Below, piece after piece: positions 42,922-49,391 of a stretch of DNA of 64,000 bases (its first letter is position 1; every line of letters starts with the position of its first letter). Origin of the DNA: a virus; the IMG/VR virus record IMGVR_UViG_3300032087_004763, positions 78,382-142,381 of that record; one strand, given 5' to 3'. The notes under the pieces are model-generated. The model searched no databases. It was not told where the DNA came from and saw only the letters and a list, made by a program, of their open reading frames with translations. The position numbers and the translations under genes are program-made.

Positions 42922-43474
42922 TTGCTACATTCAATCCTGTTAGTATATCATGATTACCGAATGTACCTACCGCAAATGAATTAAATGCGATAGAGATTCT
43001 CATCTTACTTATCGGGTGTGGTGGTACATAGTGTAATAACGAAGATGGAAAGAGTATCAGGTCATTATCTTTGACCGACAACTTATATCTTGAATCTCTA
43101 TTATTGAAAGATGACTCACTATCGGATATAAGTGTGACTTCATCATCTGCGCTTACATAGAACACACCACTCACGATGCTGTTTACATGTCTATGTGGGT
43201 GTGTAAATTGATTCTTTTCAGTGAAGTTAACCCAACTCTGTGTGACGTATGGTTCAACATTTTTTTCTTTTAGGACATTTCTATAATACTGATTTAGCCT
43301 TTTTATGATAAACTGTTTTACATCTGACATAAAATCTATGTCCAAGACATTTGTGTCTTCACTTACGTAATGACTTGTCCCCATCCTACGTTCTAAAAAA
43401 TGCAAATTACGACTGACTTCATCAGGATAATGATCAGTTGCAATTGTAGTAGGAAAGATCTGATGATACTGCAT
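42914..43474 (-). CDS. Putative 2OG-Fe(II) oxygenase (TIGR02466-like)
   Basis: 186 residues. 'IFPTTIATDHYPDEV' at the start, 'TQSWVNFTEKNQFTHPHRHVNSIVSGVFYVS' in the middle, and 'DLILFPSSLLHYVPPHP' with 'RISIAFNSF' near the end follow the TIGR02466 order ('W.N....G.....H.H....SGVYY...L.LFPS.L.H.V.P'). Probable ligands are the His residues of HPHRH and LLHYV. Known in cyanophages and others; substrate unknown. Confidence 0.78.
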   Translation of the reverse strand: MQYHQIFPTTIATDHYPDEVSRNLHFLERRMGTSHYVSEDTNVLDIDFMSDVKQFIIKRLNQYYRNVLKEKNVEPYVTQSWVNFTEKNQFTHPHRHVNSIVSGVFYVSADDEVTLISDSESSFNNRDSRYKLSVKDNDLILFPSSLLHYVPPHPISKMRISIAFNSFAVGTFGNHDILTGLNVANG

Positions 43475-43800
43475 TAATTGCGTCTCATCGTAGCATAATC
43501 TACTGGATTATCGTCTTTACCTACTGGGACGATGTTGCTTTTGTGGAGGGTTGCGAGTCCTGTGATGTAGTCTCCTGAGTATTCCTTTGCCGCTGCTTTT
43601 GCTGTTGCATTCTGGTTGTTGTTGATTCCTTCGTATGAGGGGATGGATTCAGATACGCGTAGATACGGCCGGCTCGGAACATATTCTTTGAACTCCTGTG
43701 AGATTGGTGCTGATGCAAACTTCTTTGCGCGTTTTAGTTCTGTACTATATATAGAAAGCTTCTCTTCACGGAGAAGCTTTTTTCGTCTACTTACTGACAT
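43474..43800 (-). CDS. Conserved small phage protein
   Basis: 108 residues. The C-terminal 'AKEYSGDYITGLATLHKSNIVPVGKDDNPVDYATMRRN' matches a very widespread but uncharacterised protein of marine myoviruses ('Y.G..I.GIATLHKSN.VPV......D...MRR'). The N-terminus is basic. Codons 6-15 overlap a perfect hairpin. Start overlaps the upstream gene by 10 bp. Confidence 0.7.
   Translation of the reverse strand: MSVSRRKKLLREEKLSIYSTELKRAKKFASAPISQEFKEYVPSRPYLRVSESIPSYEGINNNQNATAKAAAKEYSGDYITGLATLHKSNIVPVGKDDNPVDYATMRRN
43755..43783 (+). terminator. Perfect 10-bp hairpin with T-run on plus strand
   Basis: AAAGCTTCTC, loop TTCACG, GAGAAGCTTT, then extra Ts (plus orientation). Looks like an intrinsic terminator for antisense transcripts, or an mRNA hairpin just inside the coding start of the minus-strand gene. 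Confidence 0.4.
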
Positions 43801-43982
43801 GTGTCAAATTCCTTCATTGCTGAATATGTGTCTAAGACACCTGAGCTCTGAATGGTATTATACACCTCAATGTCGGACATGTACACAGAATTTTCACGGG
43901 CTAGTTTTGCTGCAGCCTGACGCTCACGGTTAATCTTGTTACCGATGCGGCGGATCATCTTTAAACGTTGTGCTTTTGTCAT
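43791..43982 (-). CDS. Small basic hypothetical protein
   Basis: 63 residues, Arg/Lys-rich N-terminus 'MTKAQRLKMIRRIGNKINRERQAAAKLARE' predicted as a helix, then 'VYMSDIEVYNTIQSSG'. GAGAGG sits 10 nt before the ATG, a strong ribosome site that supports the start. May bind nucleic acid, but no family was recognised. Confidence 0.5.
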   Translation of the reverse strand: MTKAQRLKMIRRIGNKINRERQAAAKLARENSVYMSDIEVYNTIQSSGVLDTYSAMKEFDTCQ

Positions 43983-44127
43983 AATTTAATTTCCTCTCAA
44001 GTTCATGACGTAATGTGCGAAGCTCTTCAATACGATCTTCGACTAATTCTCTCTGCGAGACCTCTTCTAAGAATCCAAGGTCTTCATCAATTGTGTTTAT
44101 CTTTTGGATTATATCTTGATTTTCCAT
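43939..44127 (-). CDS. Small acidic coiled-coil protein (weakly supported start)
   Basis: 62 residues with 'DEDLGFLEEVSQRELVEDRIEELRTLRHELERKL', a clear amphipathic helix. No ribosome site precedes the ATG, and a promoter-like element (44108-44135) lies across its start, so a transcript from it would begin inside the frame. The protein sequence looks genuine, so it may be expressed from an upstream promoter or start at a non-ATG codon. It overlaps the next gene by 44 bp. Confidence 0.4.
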   Translation of the reverse strand: MENQDIIQKINTIDEDLGFLEEVSQRELVEDRIEELRTLRHELERKLNYDKSTTFKDDPPHR

Positions 44128-44135
44128 AAATGTAC
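44108..44135 (-). promoter_or_regulatory. Early-type promoter in front of the 43.9 kb small genes
   Basis: GTACAT (44130-44135), 16 nt, TATAAT (44108-44113) with an A-rich upstream stretch, as in the other copies. Confidence 0.5.
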
Positions 44136-44155
44136 ACTACTTTTTGCAATTATTT

Positions 44156-44749
44156 TTAGACGCGTTCGATTTCGACATGTCCACATTTGCCTTCATCATA
44201 AAAAGTTTTCAATTTCCATTGAGGATTATCATTTAAGAATCTTTCGATTACTTTCCATAATGCATATCCATTTTGTTTAATATCATGGAATGCAATGTAT
44301 TTGTTTACACTATCAGCATGCATTTGTAGTTCACGAGTTAAGTGAGATGGGTAATGAAGACTATCAATATGAAGCATATCCACTTTATGTACTGACTTTT
44401 TATCAGTAGAGCTACCTTCATACATAATATATTCCATAGGATTCCTTCTCATATACTCTAGAGCAAGAGGTTCAAGGGCTTTTAGATCTTCTTTTTTATT
44501 TCCACCTCTCCATTTTTTAAGAGTAACATCAACTCCAACTATCTTTTTAGGATTCTGCATCATTAACATAATAAATGATGATCCTTGGTTAACACCTAAT
44601 TCTGAAATACTTTCGCTATCTTTAGCGCATTCTATTAATGCATTATTTCTATGCTCAGTAGTAGGAGCTACCCCATTAATAAATGTTTCTTGATAAAGAC
44701 TCCATACATCTTCAAGGGTCTCAGCGGAGTTATAGTTAGTGTCTCTCAT
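44156..44749 (-). CDS. Class I methyltransferase-like protein
   Basis: 197 residues. 'DSESISELGVNQGSSFIMLMMQNPKKIVGVDVTLKKW' has the motif I ('E.G...G.S') and acidic strand end (GVDV) of class I methyltransferases, and 'KVDMLHIDSLHYPSHLTRELQ' with 'YIAFHDI' fits the Methyltransf_24/cephalosporin-hydroxylase-like group ('D..HIDG.H.Y......D'). Substrate unknown; that group often acts on sugars. Located after the coiled-coil protein gene at 44758, 8 bp away. Confidence 0.65.
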   Translation of the reverse strand: MRDTNYNSAETLEDVWSLYQETFINGVAPTTEHRNNALIECAKDSESISELGVNQGSSFIMLMMQNPKKIVGVDVTLKKWRGGNKKEDLKALEPLALEYMRRNPMEYIMYEGSSTDKKSVHKVDMLHIDSLHYPSHLTRELQMHADSVNKYIAFHDIKQNGYALWKVIERFLNDNPQWKLKTFYDEGKCGHVEIERV

Positions 44750-44757
44750 AATTATTC

Positions 44758-45021
44758 CTAGTTCTTGTAAATATTGTATAGATGAGTTTCAAATTGTTCG
44801 ACCTTCTCAATACGATTTGGCCAATAAATGTATTCCTTCTCTGGATTTTTCTTTAGATTATTTAAGAGAGGAGCAACTGCATTGTATAGCTTATCGATCT
44901 TTGCTTGCATCTCTTCTGCAGTTGATGATGCAGTTTGTGCAGTCGCAGTTGCCTTTTGAACGGCTTCTAGTTCGGTCTCGTCAACAGCTGTAAAACCAAA
45001 ATCAAAAAAATCTTCTGACAT
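44758..45021 (-). CDS. Small coiled-coil protein
   Basis: 87 residues. Acidic/aromatic start 'MSEDFFDFGFTAVDE', then Ala/Thr-rich 'KATATAQTASSTAEEMQAKIDKLYNAV' helix (coiled coil) and 'EYIYWPNRIEKVEQFETHLYNI'. This layout recurs in marine T4-like phages ('FDFGFT.VDE...PNR...'). Likely a virion-associated or assembly protein. A GATAAATA late-promoter variant is 20 nt upstream. Confidence 0.6.
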   Translation of the reverse strand: MSEDFFDFGFTAVDETELEAVQKATATAQTASSTAEEMQAKIDKLYNAVAPLLNNLKKNPEKEYIYWPNRIEKVEQFETHLYNIYKN

Positions 45022-45040
45022 AATAGACTCCTTTATGGTC

Positions 45041-45048
45041 TATTTATC
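45041..45048 (-). promoter_or_regulatory. Late promoter variant (GATAAATA)
   Basis: One mismatch from the octamer, 20 nt before the ATG at 45021 and next to the U-rich end of the candidate RNA. Confidence 0.4.
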
Positions 45049-45049
45049 T

Positions 45050-45241
45050 AAAAAATAAAAGCGGAACGGGGAGACTAGGGTAACTCCCAAGGGGGTACTA
45101 TCTGATGTACCTTTCATCTTAGACCCCCAACAACCGTGCAGCCCGCTAAGGCATTGCCGCTAAGCACTTCCAGTCTACCTTACCCCCCATCAGAGAGAGG
45201 TATTCGGTCACGTTCCTATCGGCGCTGCAGGCACCGAACTC
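45050..45241 (-). ncRNA. Candidate structured noncoding RNA downstream of tRNA-Arg
   Basis: The 220-bp space between the coiled-coil gene and the tRNA has no open frame of note but dense pairing on the minus strand. CAGAG...CTCTG encloses TTCGGT...ACCGAA with a GGTGC/GCGCC hairpin; GTGC...GCAC encloses GGC/GCC; GGGGGT...ACCCCC has an inner GTAC pair; and GGGAG...CTCCC precedes a run TTTTATTTTTT. In the GGTGC/GCGCC stem the G-U wobble pairs only on the minus strand, supporting that orientation. No similarity to tmRNA, RNase P or 6S RNA was recognised. It may be co-transcribed with the tRNA. Confidence 0.5.
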
Positions 45242-45317
45242 TGGCCTCGTCGGCAGGATTCGAACCTGCGACCCTCTGCTTAGAAGGCAGATGTTCTATC
45301 CACTGAACTACGACGAG
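45242..45317 (-). tRNA. tRNA-Arg (anticodon UCU), CCA encoded
   Basis: Minus strand: perfect 7-bp acceptor CTCGTCG/CGACGAG, discriminator G, then encoded CCA. D-arm region AGTTCAGTGGATAGAAC, anticodon stem CTGCC/GGCAG (read in loop TTCTAA), T-arm GCAGGTTCGAATCCTGC. Anticodon TCT decodes AGA/AGG, codons frequent in phage genes of this composition. The only tRNA visible in the window. Confidence 0.97.
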
Positions 45318-45320
45318 TAA

Positions 45321-45388
45321 AACTTATAAGGATGGCTACTCCTACAGAGAGAGGAGAGAGATGGCAGAAGTAGCCATTCTTATAAGTT
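45321..45388. repeat. 20-bp inverted repeat around a purine-rich spacer
   Basis: Arms 45321-45340 and 45369-45388 pair over 20 bp with one G-T pair, and the 28-nt spacer is rich in GAGA. It starts exactly at the stop of the 45388 gene and ends 3 bp before the tRNA. No T-run follows, so it may be an RNA-processing hairpin rather than a terminator. Confidence 0.85.
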
Positions 45389-45576
45389 CACACCGGATTC
45401 CGATTGATATAGGAATCCACAATTTCTTTAAAGTTGTTGAGTGTGATCTCACCCCACTCATTCAAACTAATTCTCTGACCGTTCTCACGAAACTCCATGT
45501 AACGGTCAACAATAACTAATTCATCTAGCTCAAGCTTATAGACGAATCCTTTATACGCATACAATGACTGTGCCAT
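45388..45576 (-). CDS. Small hypothetical protein
   Basis: 62 residues: 'YAYKGFVYKLELDELVIVDRYMEF' and 'EWGEITLNNFKEIVDSYI'. No family recognised. ATG overlaps the upstream stop (TAATG). Its stop adjoins the inverted repeat before the tRNA, so it ends this small early-type operon's coding part. Confidence 0.5.
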   Translation of the reverse strand: MAQSLYAYKGFVYKLELDELVIVDRYMEFRENGQRISLNEWGEITLNNFKEIVDSYINRNPV

Positions 45577-45974
45577 TATACCATCTCCTCTAAGTAAGCA
45601 TAAGCTTCGTATGGAAGAGGCTCGCAGTCATCTGGAAGGCCTTTCTTCATTTCGGCCTCATAAGCCTCGGCCTCTTTCTCGAGCTCATACTGCTCGTTAA
45701 GCTGCTTAACGATATTATCGTAAGTAGCCTTTAACTCCTCGAGAGTCTTCTCGTCCCAATCGAAACGTAAGCGGCAGCCATACAGCTCCTTTGAAGCATC
45801 GCTGATATTGTTGATCAACGAGTTACGCTCGAAGTCCTCGACCGTAAAGATGCCCATCTCGTTCCAATGCGAGATATCGTCAGTCCACTTTGACATCCAC
45901 AGACCAGGCTCCTGAGCCATCATCACGTCTGCGTGAGCATTCAAAGACTCGATGTGCTGAAGTAATGTAGTCAT
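45576..45974 (-). CDS. Hypothetical acidic protein, early-type operon
   Basis: 132 residues from the third of three in-frame ATGs: GAGAGG lies 8 nt before 45974 but too close to the earlier ATGs (45992, 45980). Contains 'WTDDISHWNEMGIFTVEDFER' and a long acidic helix 'ATYDNIVKQLNEQYELEKEAEAYEAEMKKG'. No family recognised. Expressed from the promoter at 46004-46031. Acidic small early proteins of phages often target host factors (inference). Confidence 0.55.
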   Translation of the reverse strand: MTTLLQHIESLNAHADVMMAQEPGLWMSKWTDDISHWNEMGIFTVEDFERNSLINNISDASKELYGCRLRFDWDEKTLEELKATYDNIVKQLNEQYELEKEAEAYEAEMKKGLPDDCEPLPYEAYAYLEEMV

Positions 45975-46003
45975 ATTCATATCCTCTCTCATTTGATGTA
46001 ACC

Positions 46004-46031
46004 ATTATATAGCGGGTAAATTCAAAAGTAC
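46004..46031 (-). promoter_or_regulatory. Early-type promoter
   Basis: GTACTT (46026-46031), 16 nt, TATAAT (46004-46009), preceded by an A-rich stretch and AGTAT. Lies 30 nt before the ATG at 45974. Confidence 0.65.
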
Positions 46032-46064
46032 ATACTTTTTTTCACATTATTTTTTCTTTTGATT

Positions 46065-46793
46065 TCAATGTTTTAGAGACATTTCGTAAATGTGATCGTA
46101 TAAGTTGATTTCTGCTTTCCATCCAAAAAGGTTTAATACTGTTGTGTCAGCTTTGTTATCAAGTCGTTCTGTCTCACCACCAACTTCAGGTCTATAGTCG
46201 ATATTAAAATACTCGGCTATATCTGTTAGCTTATTAGTAGTACCAGTTCCTACATCGATAACACCAATGAAGTCGCTATCGATCATAGTTTGAATCGCAC
46301 GTACCACGTCATCGACGTGTATGAAATCACGACTATGGTTTGTATTTAGATACTCCACCTCGTTATTCAGGATCTTTGGTATTAGCATCTCGCCTCTTGC
46401 TTGAGGACCGTATACTGTAGTAAATCTCAGTCCGACTGCATTATCATGCTCTAGTTGCTCCATGCAATATTTGCTCATCGCATAAGGATTCTTCCATGGC
46501 TCATGTGCAGTTGATGAGCTAGCATATATGATTCGAGTATCACTGTAATGTTGAAACAGCCTTTGAGTACCAATGACGTTGTTCTTCCAATATTCAGTAG
46601 GTCGATCAAGGCTATCCCTTACACCGGACATACCTGCCATGTGTACAACTAAATCTATATTATCAGGAAATTCTACTTCTAGTATGTCGTTACCGCTTTT
46701 AATATCAAGCCCGATGACATTATGGTTTTCTGAAAAGTAACGAAACAGGTGACCACCTATAAAGCCATCACTTCCTGTTAACAAGATATTCAT
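46065..46793 (-). CDS. NAD-dependent sugar epimerase/dehydratase
   Basis: 242 residues from ATG 46793 (AGGA 8 nt upstream); a longer frame to 46898 lies inside the previous gene. 'MNILLTGSDGFIGGHLFRYF' holds the GxxGxxG Rossmann motif, 'VVHMAGMSGV' follows, and the catalytic YxxxK is 'YAMSKYCMEQ', with 'SSSTAHE' supplying the Ser/Thr. This is the extended SDR family (UDP-glucose 4-epimerase type). At 242 aa it is shorter than usual (about 310). It may feed sugar nucleotides to the downstream glycan operon. Confidence 0.85.
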   Translation of the reverse strand: MNILLTGSDGFIGGHLFRYFSENHNVIGLDIKSGNDILEVEFPDNIDLVVHMAGMSGVRDSLDRPTEYWKNNVIGTQRLFQHYSDTRIIYASSSTAHEPWKNPYAMSKYCMEQLEHDNAVGLRFTTVYGPQARGEMLIPKILNNEVEYLNTNHSRDFIHVDDVVRAIQTMIDSDFIGVIDVGTGTTNKLTDIAEYFNIDYRPEVGGETERLDNKADTTVLNLFGWKAEINLYDHIYEMSLKH

Positions 46794-47208
46794 TTTTGTA
46801 TTCCTCGCACAATGTTTCTTGAAGCCGATAGGCCTCTTCTTCCCATGGTAATGCCATATACTCATCAACAGTTGAATACAATGATATGTATTCCTCACCT
46901 TTCCATGACTTAGTGAACTTATTTACATCTTTTGTTTCACCACGTGCATACTGTTTGACGTGAACCATCTCGTGTGTGATAGCAGTAATAAAGTCATCAC
47001 CTTTTAGTCTACTATCTATCTCAAGAACAAAGGATCGCTTTGACTCAGCAAGACAGTATCCGTCTGCACGATCCATGTTCTTCTCCAGATAGAGAAGAAT
47101 ATCAAGTGTCTTCATTCGTGGCATCAACTTTTTGATACAAAATTCGATTACCATCTCTGCAGTCGTGCGCTTGAAGTGGCTGCCGCCAATTATCATAATG
47201 TCATTCAT
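46768..47208 (-). CDS. SprT-like zinc metalloprotease, copy 2
   Basis: 146 residues. 'DDFITAITHEMVHVKQYARGE' holds the HExxH zinc motif, followed 40 residues later by 'WEEEAYRLQETLCEEY', where the Glu may be the third ligand. Similar to minimal SprT-like proteins but without a zinc ribbon. It overlaps the upstream protease gene by 4 bp and the epimerase by 26 bp. Function in phage unknown; candidate roles are processing of virion proteins or degradation of host DNA-protein cross-links. Confidence 0.72.
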   Translation of the reverse strand: MNDIMIIGGSHFKRTTAEMVIEFCIKKLMPRMKTLDILLYLEKNMDRADGYCLAESKRSFVLEIDSRLKGDDFITAITHEMVHVKQYARGETKDVNKFTKSWKGEEYISLYSTVDEYMALPWEEEAYRLQETLCEEYKNEYLVNRK

Positions 47209-47696
47209 GCTGCAGCCTCTTTCTCTTTACGCTTCTGCTCGATCATAGGATTCACGAGATCTTGACGGAGATACCGATAGATCGTTCGGAAACATTCACC
47301 ATGACCGCGGTCTTTCTTCTGCTTATTTTTCAGATAAGGTGGGAACCAGTTGACGTAGGTGTACTGAATAAAGTGAGACACCTCGTGGGCCACAAGACAA
47401 AGTAAGATGTCAAGATTATCATTCACCTTGATACTGCCAATCACCGGATCATTGGTGAAACTCTTGTACTCACTCCACCCCGATCTACCGAACTGCCAAC
47501 ACAGTACGTTGATCGCAAGCTTATTATGACCAGCCCAAGAACGGCCGTTACGTCTTTTATAGACGTGCAGGCGGTTGACTGCATTCTTGACTGCAGACTT
47601 AGGAAGGTTCAACTCGTACTTCTTCTTACGAAGATGACGGACACAGATCTTGACCATGTCCTCGACAATCTTTTCTTTATCGCGTGGTATGCTCAT
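47205..47696 (-). CDS. SprT-like zinc metalloprotease, copy 1
   Basis: 163 residues. 'LLCLVAHEVSHFIQYTYVNWFPPY' carries HExxH and 'DRGHGECFRTIYRYLRQDLVN' the third-ligand region (HGxxF), as in SprT/Spartan family proteins. N-terminal 'VYKRRNGRSWAGHNKLAINV' suits the SprT substrate strand. No zinc ribbon. Two different members side by side in a phage are unusual. Its start overlaps the 55-aa gene upstream (TAATG). Confidence 0.75.
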   Translation of the reverse strand: MSIPRDKEKIVEDMVKICVRHLRKKKYELNLPKSAVKNAVNRLHVYKRRNGRSWAGHNKLAINVLCWQFGRSGWSEYKSFTNDPVIGSIKVNDNLDILLCLVAHEVSHFIQYTYVNWFPPYLKNKQKKDRGHGECFRTIYRYLRQDLVNPMIEQKRKEKEAAA

Positions 47697-47863
47697 TAGC
47701 GTACCACCTTTGCAATCGCACGTAACTCGCCTTTCACATTATCACACTTACGTGCAAGGTCGATACCTTTCATCATCGCGTGGCGCTTGCTAGTTCCGAA
47801 CACACGGAAAGACTCGTGGTACATTGCGTCAGGGCCAGAAACCGTAACATCAAATAAAGTCAT
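47696..47863 (-). CDS. Small early protein (55 aa)
   Basis: Read directly on the minus strand: MTLFDVTVSGPDAMYHESFR, then VFGTSKRHAMMKGIDLARKC and ELRAIAKVVR. GAGGAG lies 6 nt before the ATG at 47863 (an ATG 6 nt earlier abuts it). It starts the operon from the promoter at 47892 and its stop overlaps the next ATG. Basic C-terminus. Function unknown. Confidence 0.7.
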   Translation of the reverse strand: MTLFDVTVSGPDAMYHESFRVFGTSKRHAMMKGIDLARKCDNVKGELRAIAKVVR

Positions 47864-47891
47864 ATTCATCTCCTCATCAATTTATGGTACC

Positions 47892-47919
47892 ATTCTATAA
47901 TATAACTGAGGAAATGTAC
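47892..47919 (-). promoter_or_regulatory. Early-type promoter with ATGGTACCAT palindrome
   Basis: GTACAT (47914-47919), 16 nt, TAGAAT (47892-47897), followed by the palindrome ATGGTACCAT (47884-47893), which recurs at 62829-62838. Drives the small-gene/protease operon. Confidence 0.65.
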
Positions 47920-47956
47920 ATATCTTTTTTCAAAAAAGATTTTGTAACGTTATCAA

Positions 47957-48097
47957 TTACTTACGTTGCTTTTTTACAGAAACTATCGGATTTCCCCATA
48001 ACTCGGCCGGAATATCTTCTCGACAAGGGTAGACATCTGATCGTTTTCCGATCAATGCTTCGTATGCAGCTTGTGCTTTCTTCTGATGTTCTGTCAT
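47957..48097 (-). CDS. Small hypothetical protein (46 aa)
   Basis: Product reads MTEHQKKAQAAYEALIGKRS, DVYPCREDIPAELWGN, PIVSVKKQRK. Begins with an ATGA overlap on the stop of the 200-residue gene upstream, so it ends the long sugar operon. Helical N-terminus; no family recognised. Confidence 0.65.
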   Translation of the reverse strand: MTEHQKKAQAAYEALIGKRSDVYPCREDIPAELWGNPIVSVKKQRK

Positions 48098-48696
48098 TTA
48101 TGAACCTCGACTTTTACATTTCTTGGTTGATCGATCTTTAGATGATTGTGTTTATGGTGTAGGATAAATTCTGTATTCTTAAATTCATCGAAGATACCAC
48201 TCCATATTGGTCTCCAATTATTATTGAGTCGGACGTTAGTGGCTTCATCTCTTGGTGACGGCAGATAAAAATCTGAACACGATCTTAGATTCATATCAAA
48301 GATAGAATCAAATCCCCATAGATGTACGATATCCGGTTTAAATTTAGCGCATGCATAATGTGTCGCCATGTGACCACAATTAAAGTCTGTGTAGTTGTCT
48401 ACATATTTCGGGAGGGTCAAATAGAACTCTTTAACCTGTGTCGACATCTTTACATACCACTCAGGTTGTTTCTCCATCCAGACCTTTGGCCTTGCGCCAA
48501 GGATCCAGTCACCTGGGAGAGTTAGTTCTTCTTTTGTGAGTGCACGCATCATCTTAAAGTCTACCATGACTGTGCCGTATGCATTTTCTACAGGGAATGG
48601 AGGTATGTTACAAGTTAATACAAGGCCCTTCCTTGGCTCCTCATTATAACAGTTAGCATTGTCTCCATTTCCAATAATATGAACCACTCTAGGCAT
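48094..48696 (-). CDS. Rossmann-type protein of the sugar operon, unknown function
   Basis: 200 residues from ATG 48696 (GGAGAAG 4 nt upstream). 'RVVHIIGNGDNANCYNEEPRKGLVLTCNIPPF' and 'DIVHLWGFDSIFD' resemble the MptE-like/DUF115 Rossmann proteins and some sialyltransferase-type folds ('I.GNG.S......VI.CN', 'HLWGFD'). Such proteins act in surface polysaccharide work, but a transferase role is not shown. It ends the sugar operon apart from the 46-aa gene. Confidence 0.45.
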   Translation of the reverse strand: MPRVVHIIGNGDNANCYNEEPRKGLVLTCNIPPFPVENAYGTVMVDFKMMRALTKEELTLPGDWILGARPKVWMEKQPEWYVKMSTQVKEFYLTLPKYVDNYTDFNCGHMATHYACAKFKPDIVHLWGFDSIFDMNLRSCSDFYLPSPRDEATNVRLNNNWRPIWSGIFDEFKNTEFILHHKHNHLKIDQPRNVKVEVHK

Positions 48697-49391
48697 TATC
48701 TTCTCCAATACTCTGAAATCCAATCAACTGGCTTATATGTAGCTAATGGTGTTGTGATCGGTACACTCATTGCTTGTTCAATACTTGGCCGACCATGAAA
48801 ACATATAATAGAAGTTTTCTTGTCAGGCCTGTTAGGATATACTTGATACTTATATGACTTGAGTCTACCTGGATATAAGTGCTGTAATAGATCTCTTCGT
48901 AGAGGCGACATATAGTGATTAAGTAGTTCACCATCACCACGAAAATGCTTTTGATTCTCTTGCATTGACTGACTTAAATTTGACCATATGTCAGTATTCA
49001 TTCTTGAATCAAATGCCATGACGCCTGTTTGTAGCACATTTTTAAGATGAGGTTGATGAGAATTGACTGCTCCAACATCTTCAATACCCATAAACTTACC
49101 GTCATAATTCATTAGCCAGTCTAAGTCTCCGGTGATCAACGTATCAAGATCAAAGTACACAACACGATCACTTAGTCTCCATTTTGAATTGAATAGCTGT
49201 AGTTTATTCCACCATCCTTCGTATCCTTCGTCTAAAATACGAAAATCAACCTTCGGAAGCACATGATCAGTAAAACAAATAAACTCATGGTCAACAGTGG
49301 TATTACGTTCTACCATTGCTTTCAGGTTTAACACATAATCGTCAGAGAATTTATTTCCCCACGACACACATACTACACTTACCTTACTCAT
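48696..49391 (-). CDS. Glycosyltransferase, GT-A type
   Basis: 231 residues. 'RVVYFDLDTLITGDLDWLM' is the DxD-type nucleotide-sugar site, 'WWNKLQLFNSKW' precedes it, and 'LQTGVMAFDSRMNTDIW' the acceptor loop of GT8-like enzymes. 'DGELLNHYM' completes the pattern. ATGA overlap with the next gene. Sugar unknown. Confidence 0.75.
   Translation of the reverse strand: MSKVSVVCVSWGNKFSDDYVLNLKAMVERNTTVDHEFICFTDHVLPKVDFRILDEGYEGWWNKLQLFNSKWRLSDRVVYFDLDTLITGDLDWLMNYDGKFMGIEDVGAVNSHQPHLKNVLQTGVMAFDSRMNTDIWSNLSQSMQENQKHFRGDGELLNHYMSPLRRDLLQHLYPGRLKSYKYQVYPNRPDKKTSIICFHGRPSIEQAMSVPITTPLATYKPVDWISEYWRR

Noticed and set aside
45050-45241. tmRNA or RNase P RNA
   Set aside because: No tag frame, tRNA-like end or conserved RNase P core motif could be found.
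46794-46898. Extended N-terminus of the epimerase
   Set aside because: It lies inside the metalloprotease gene and precedes the Rossmann start MNILLTG, where SDR proteins begin.
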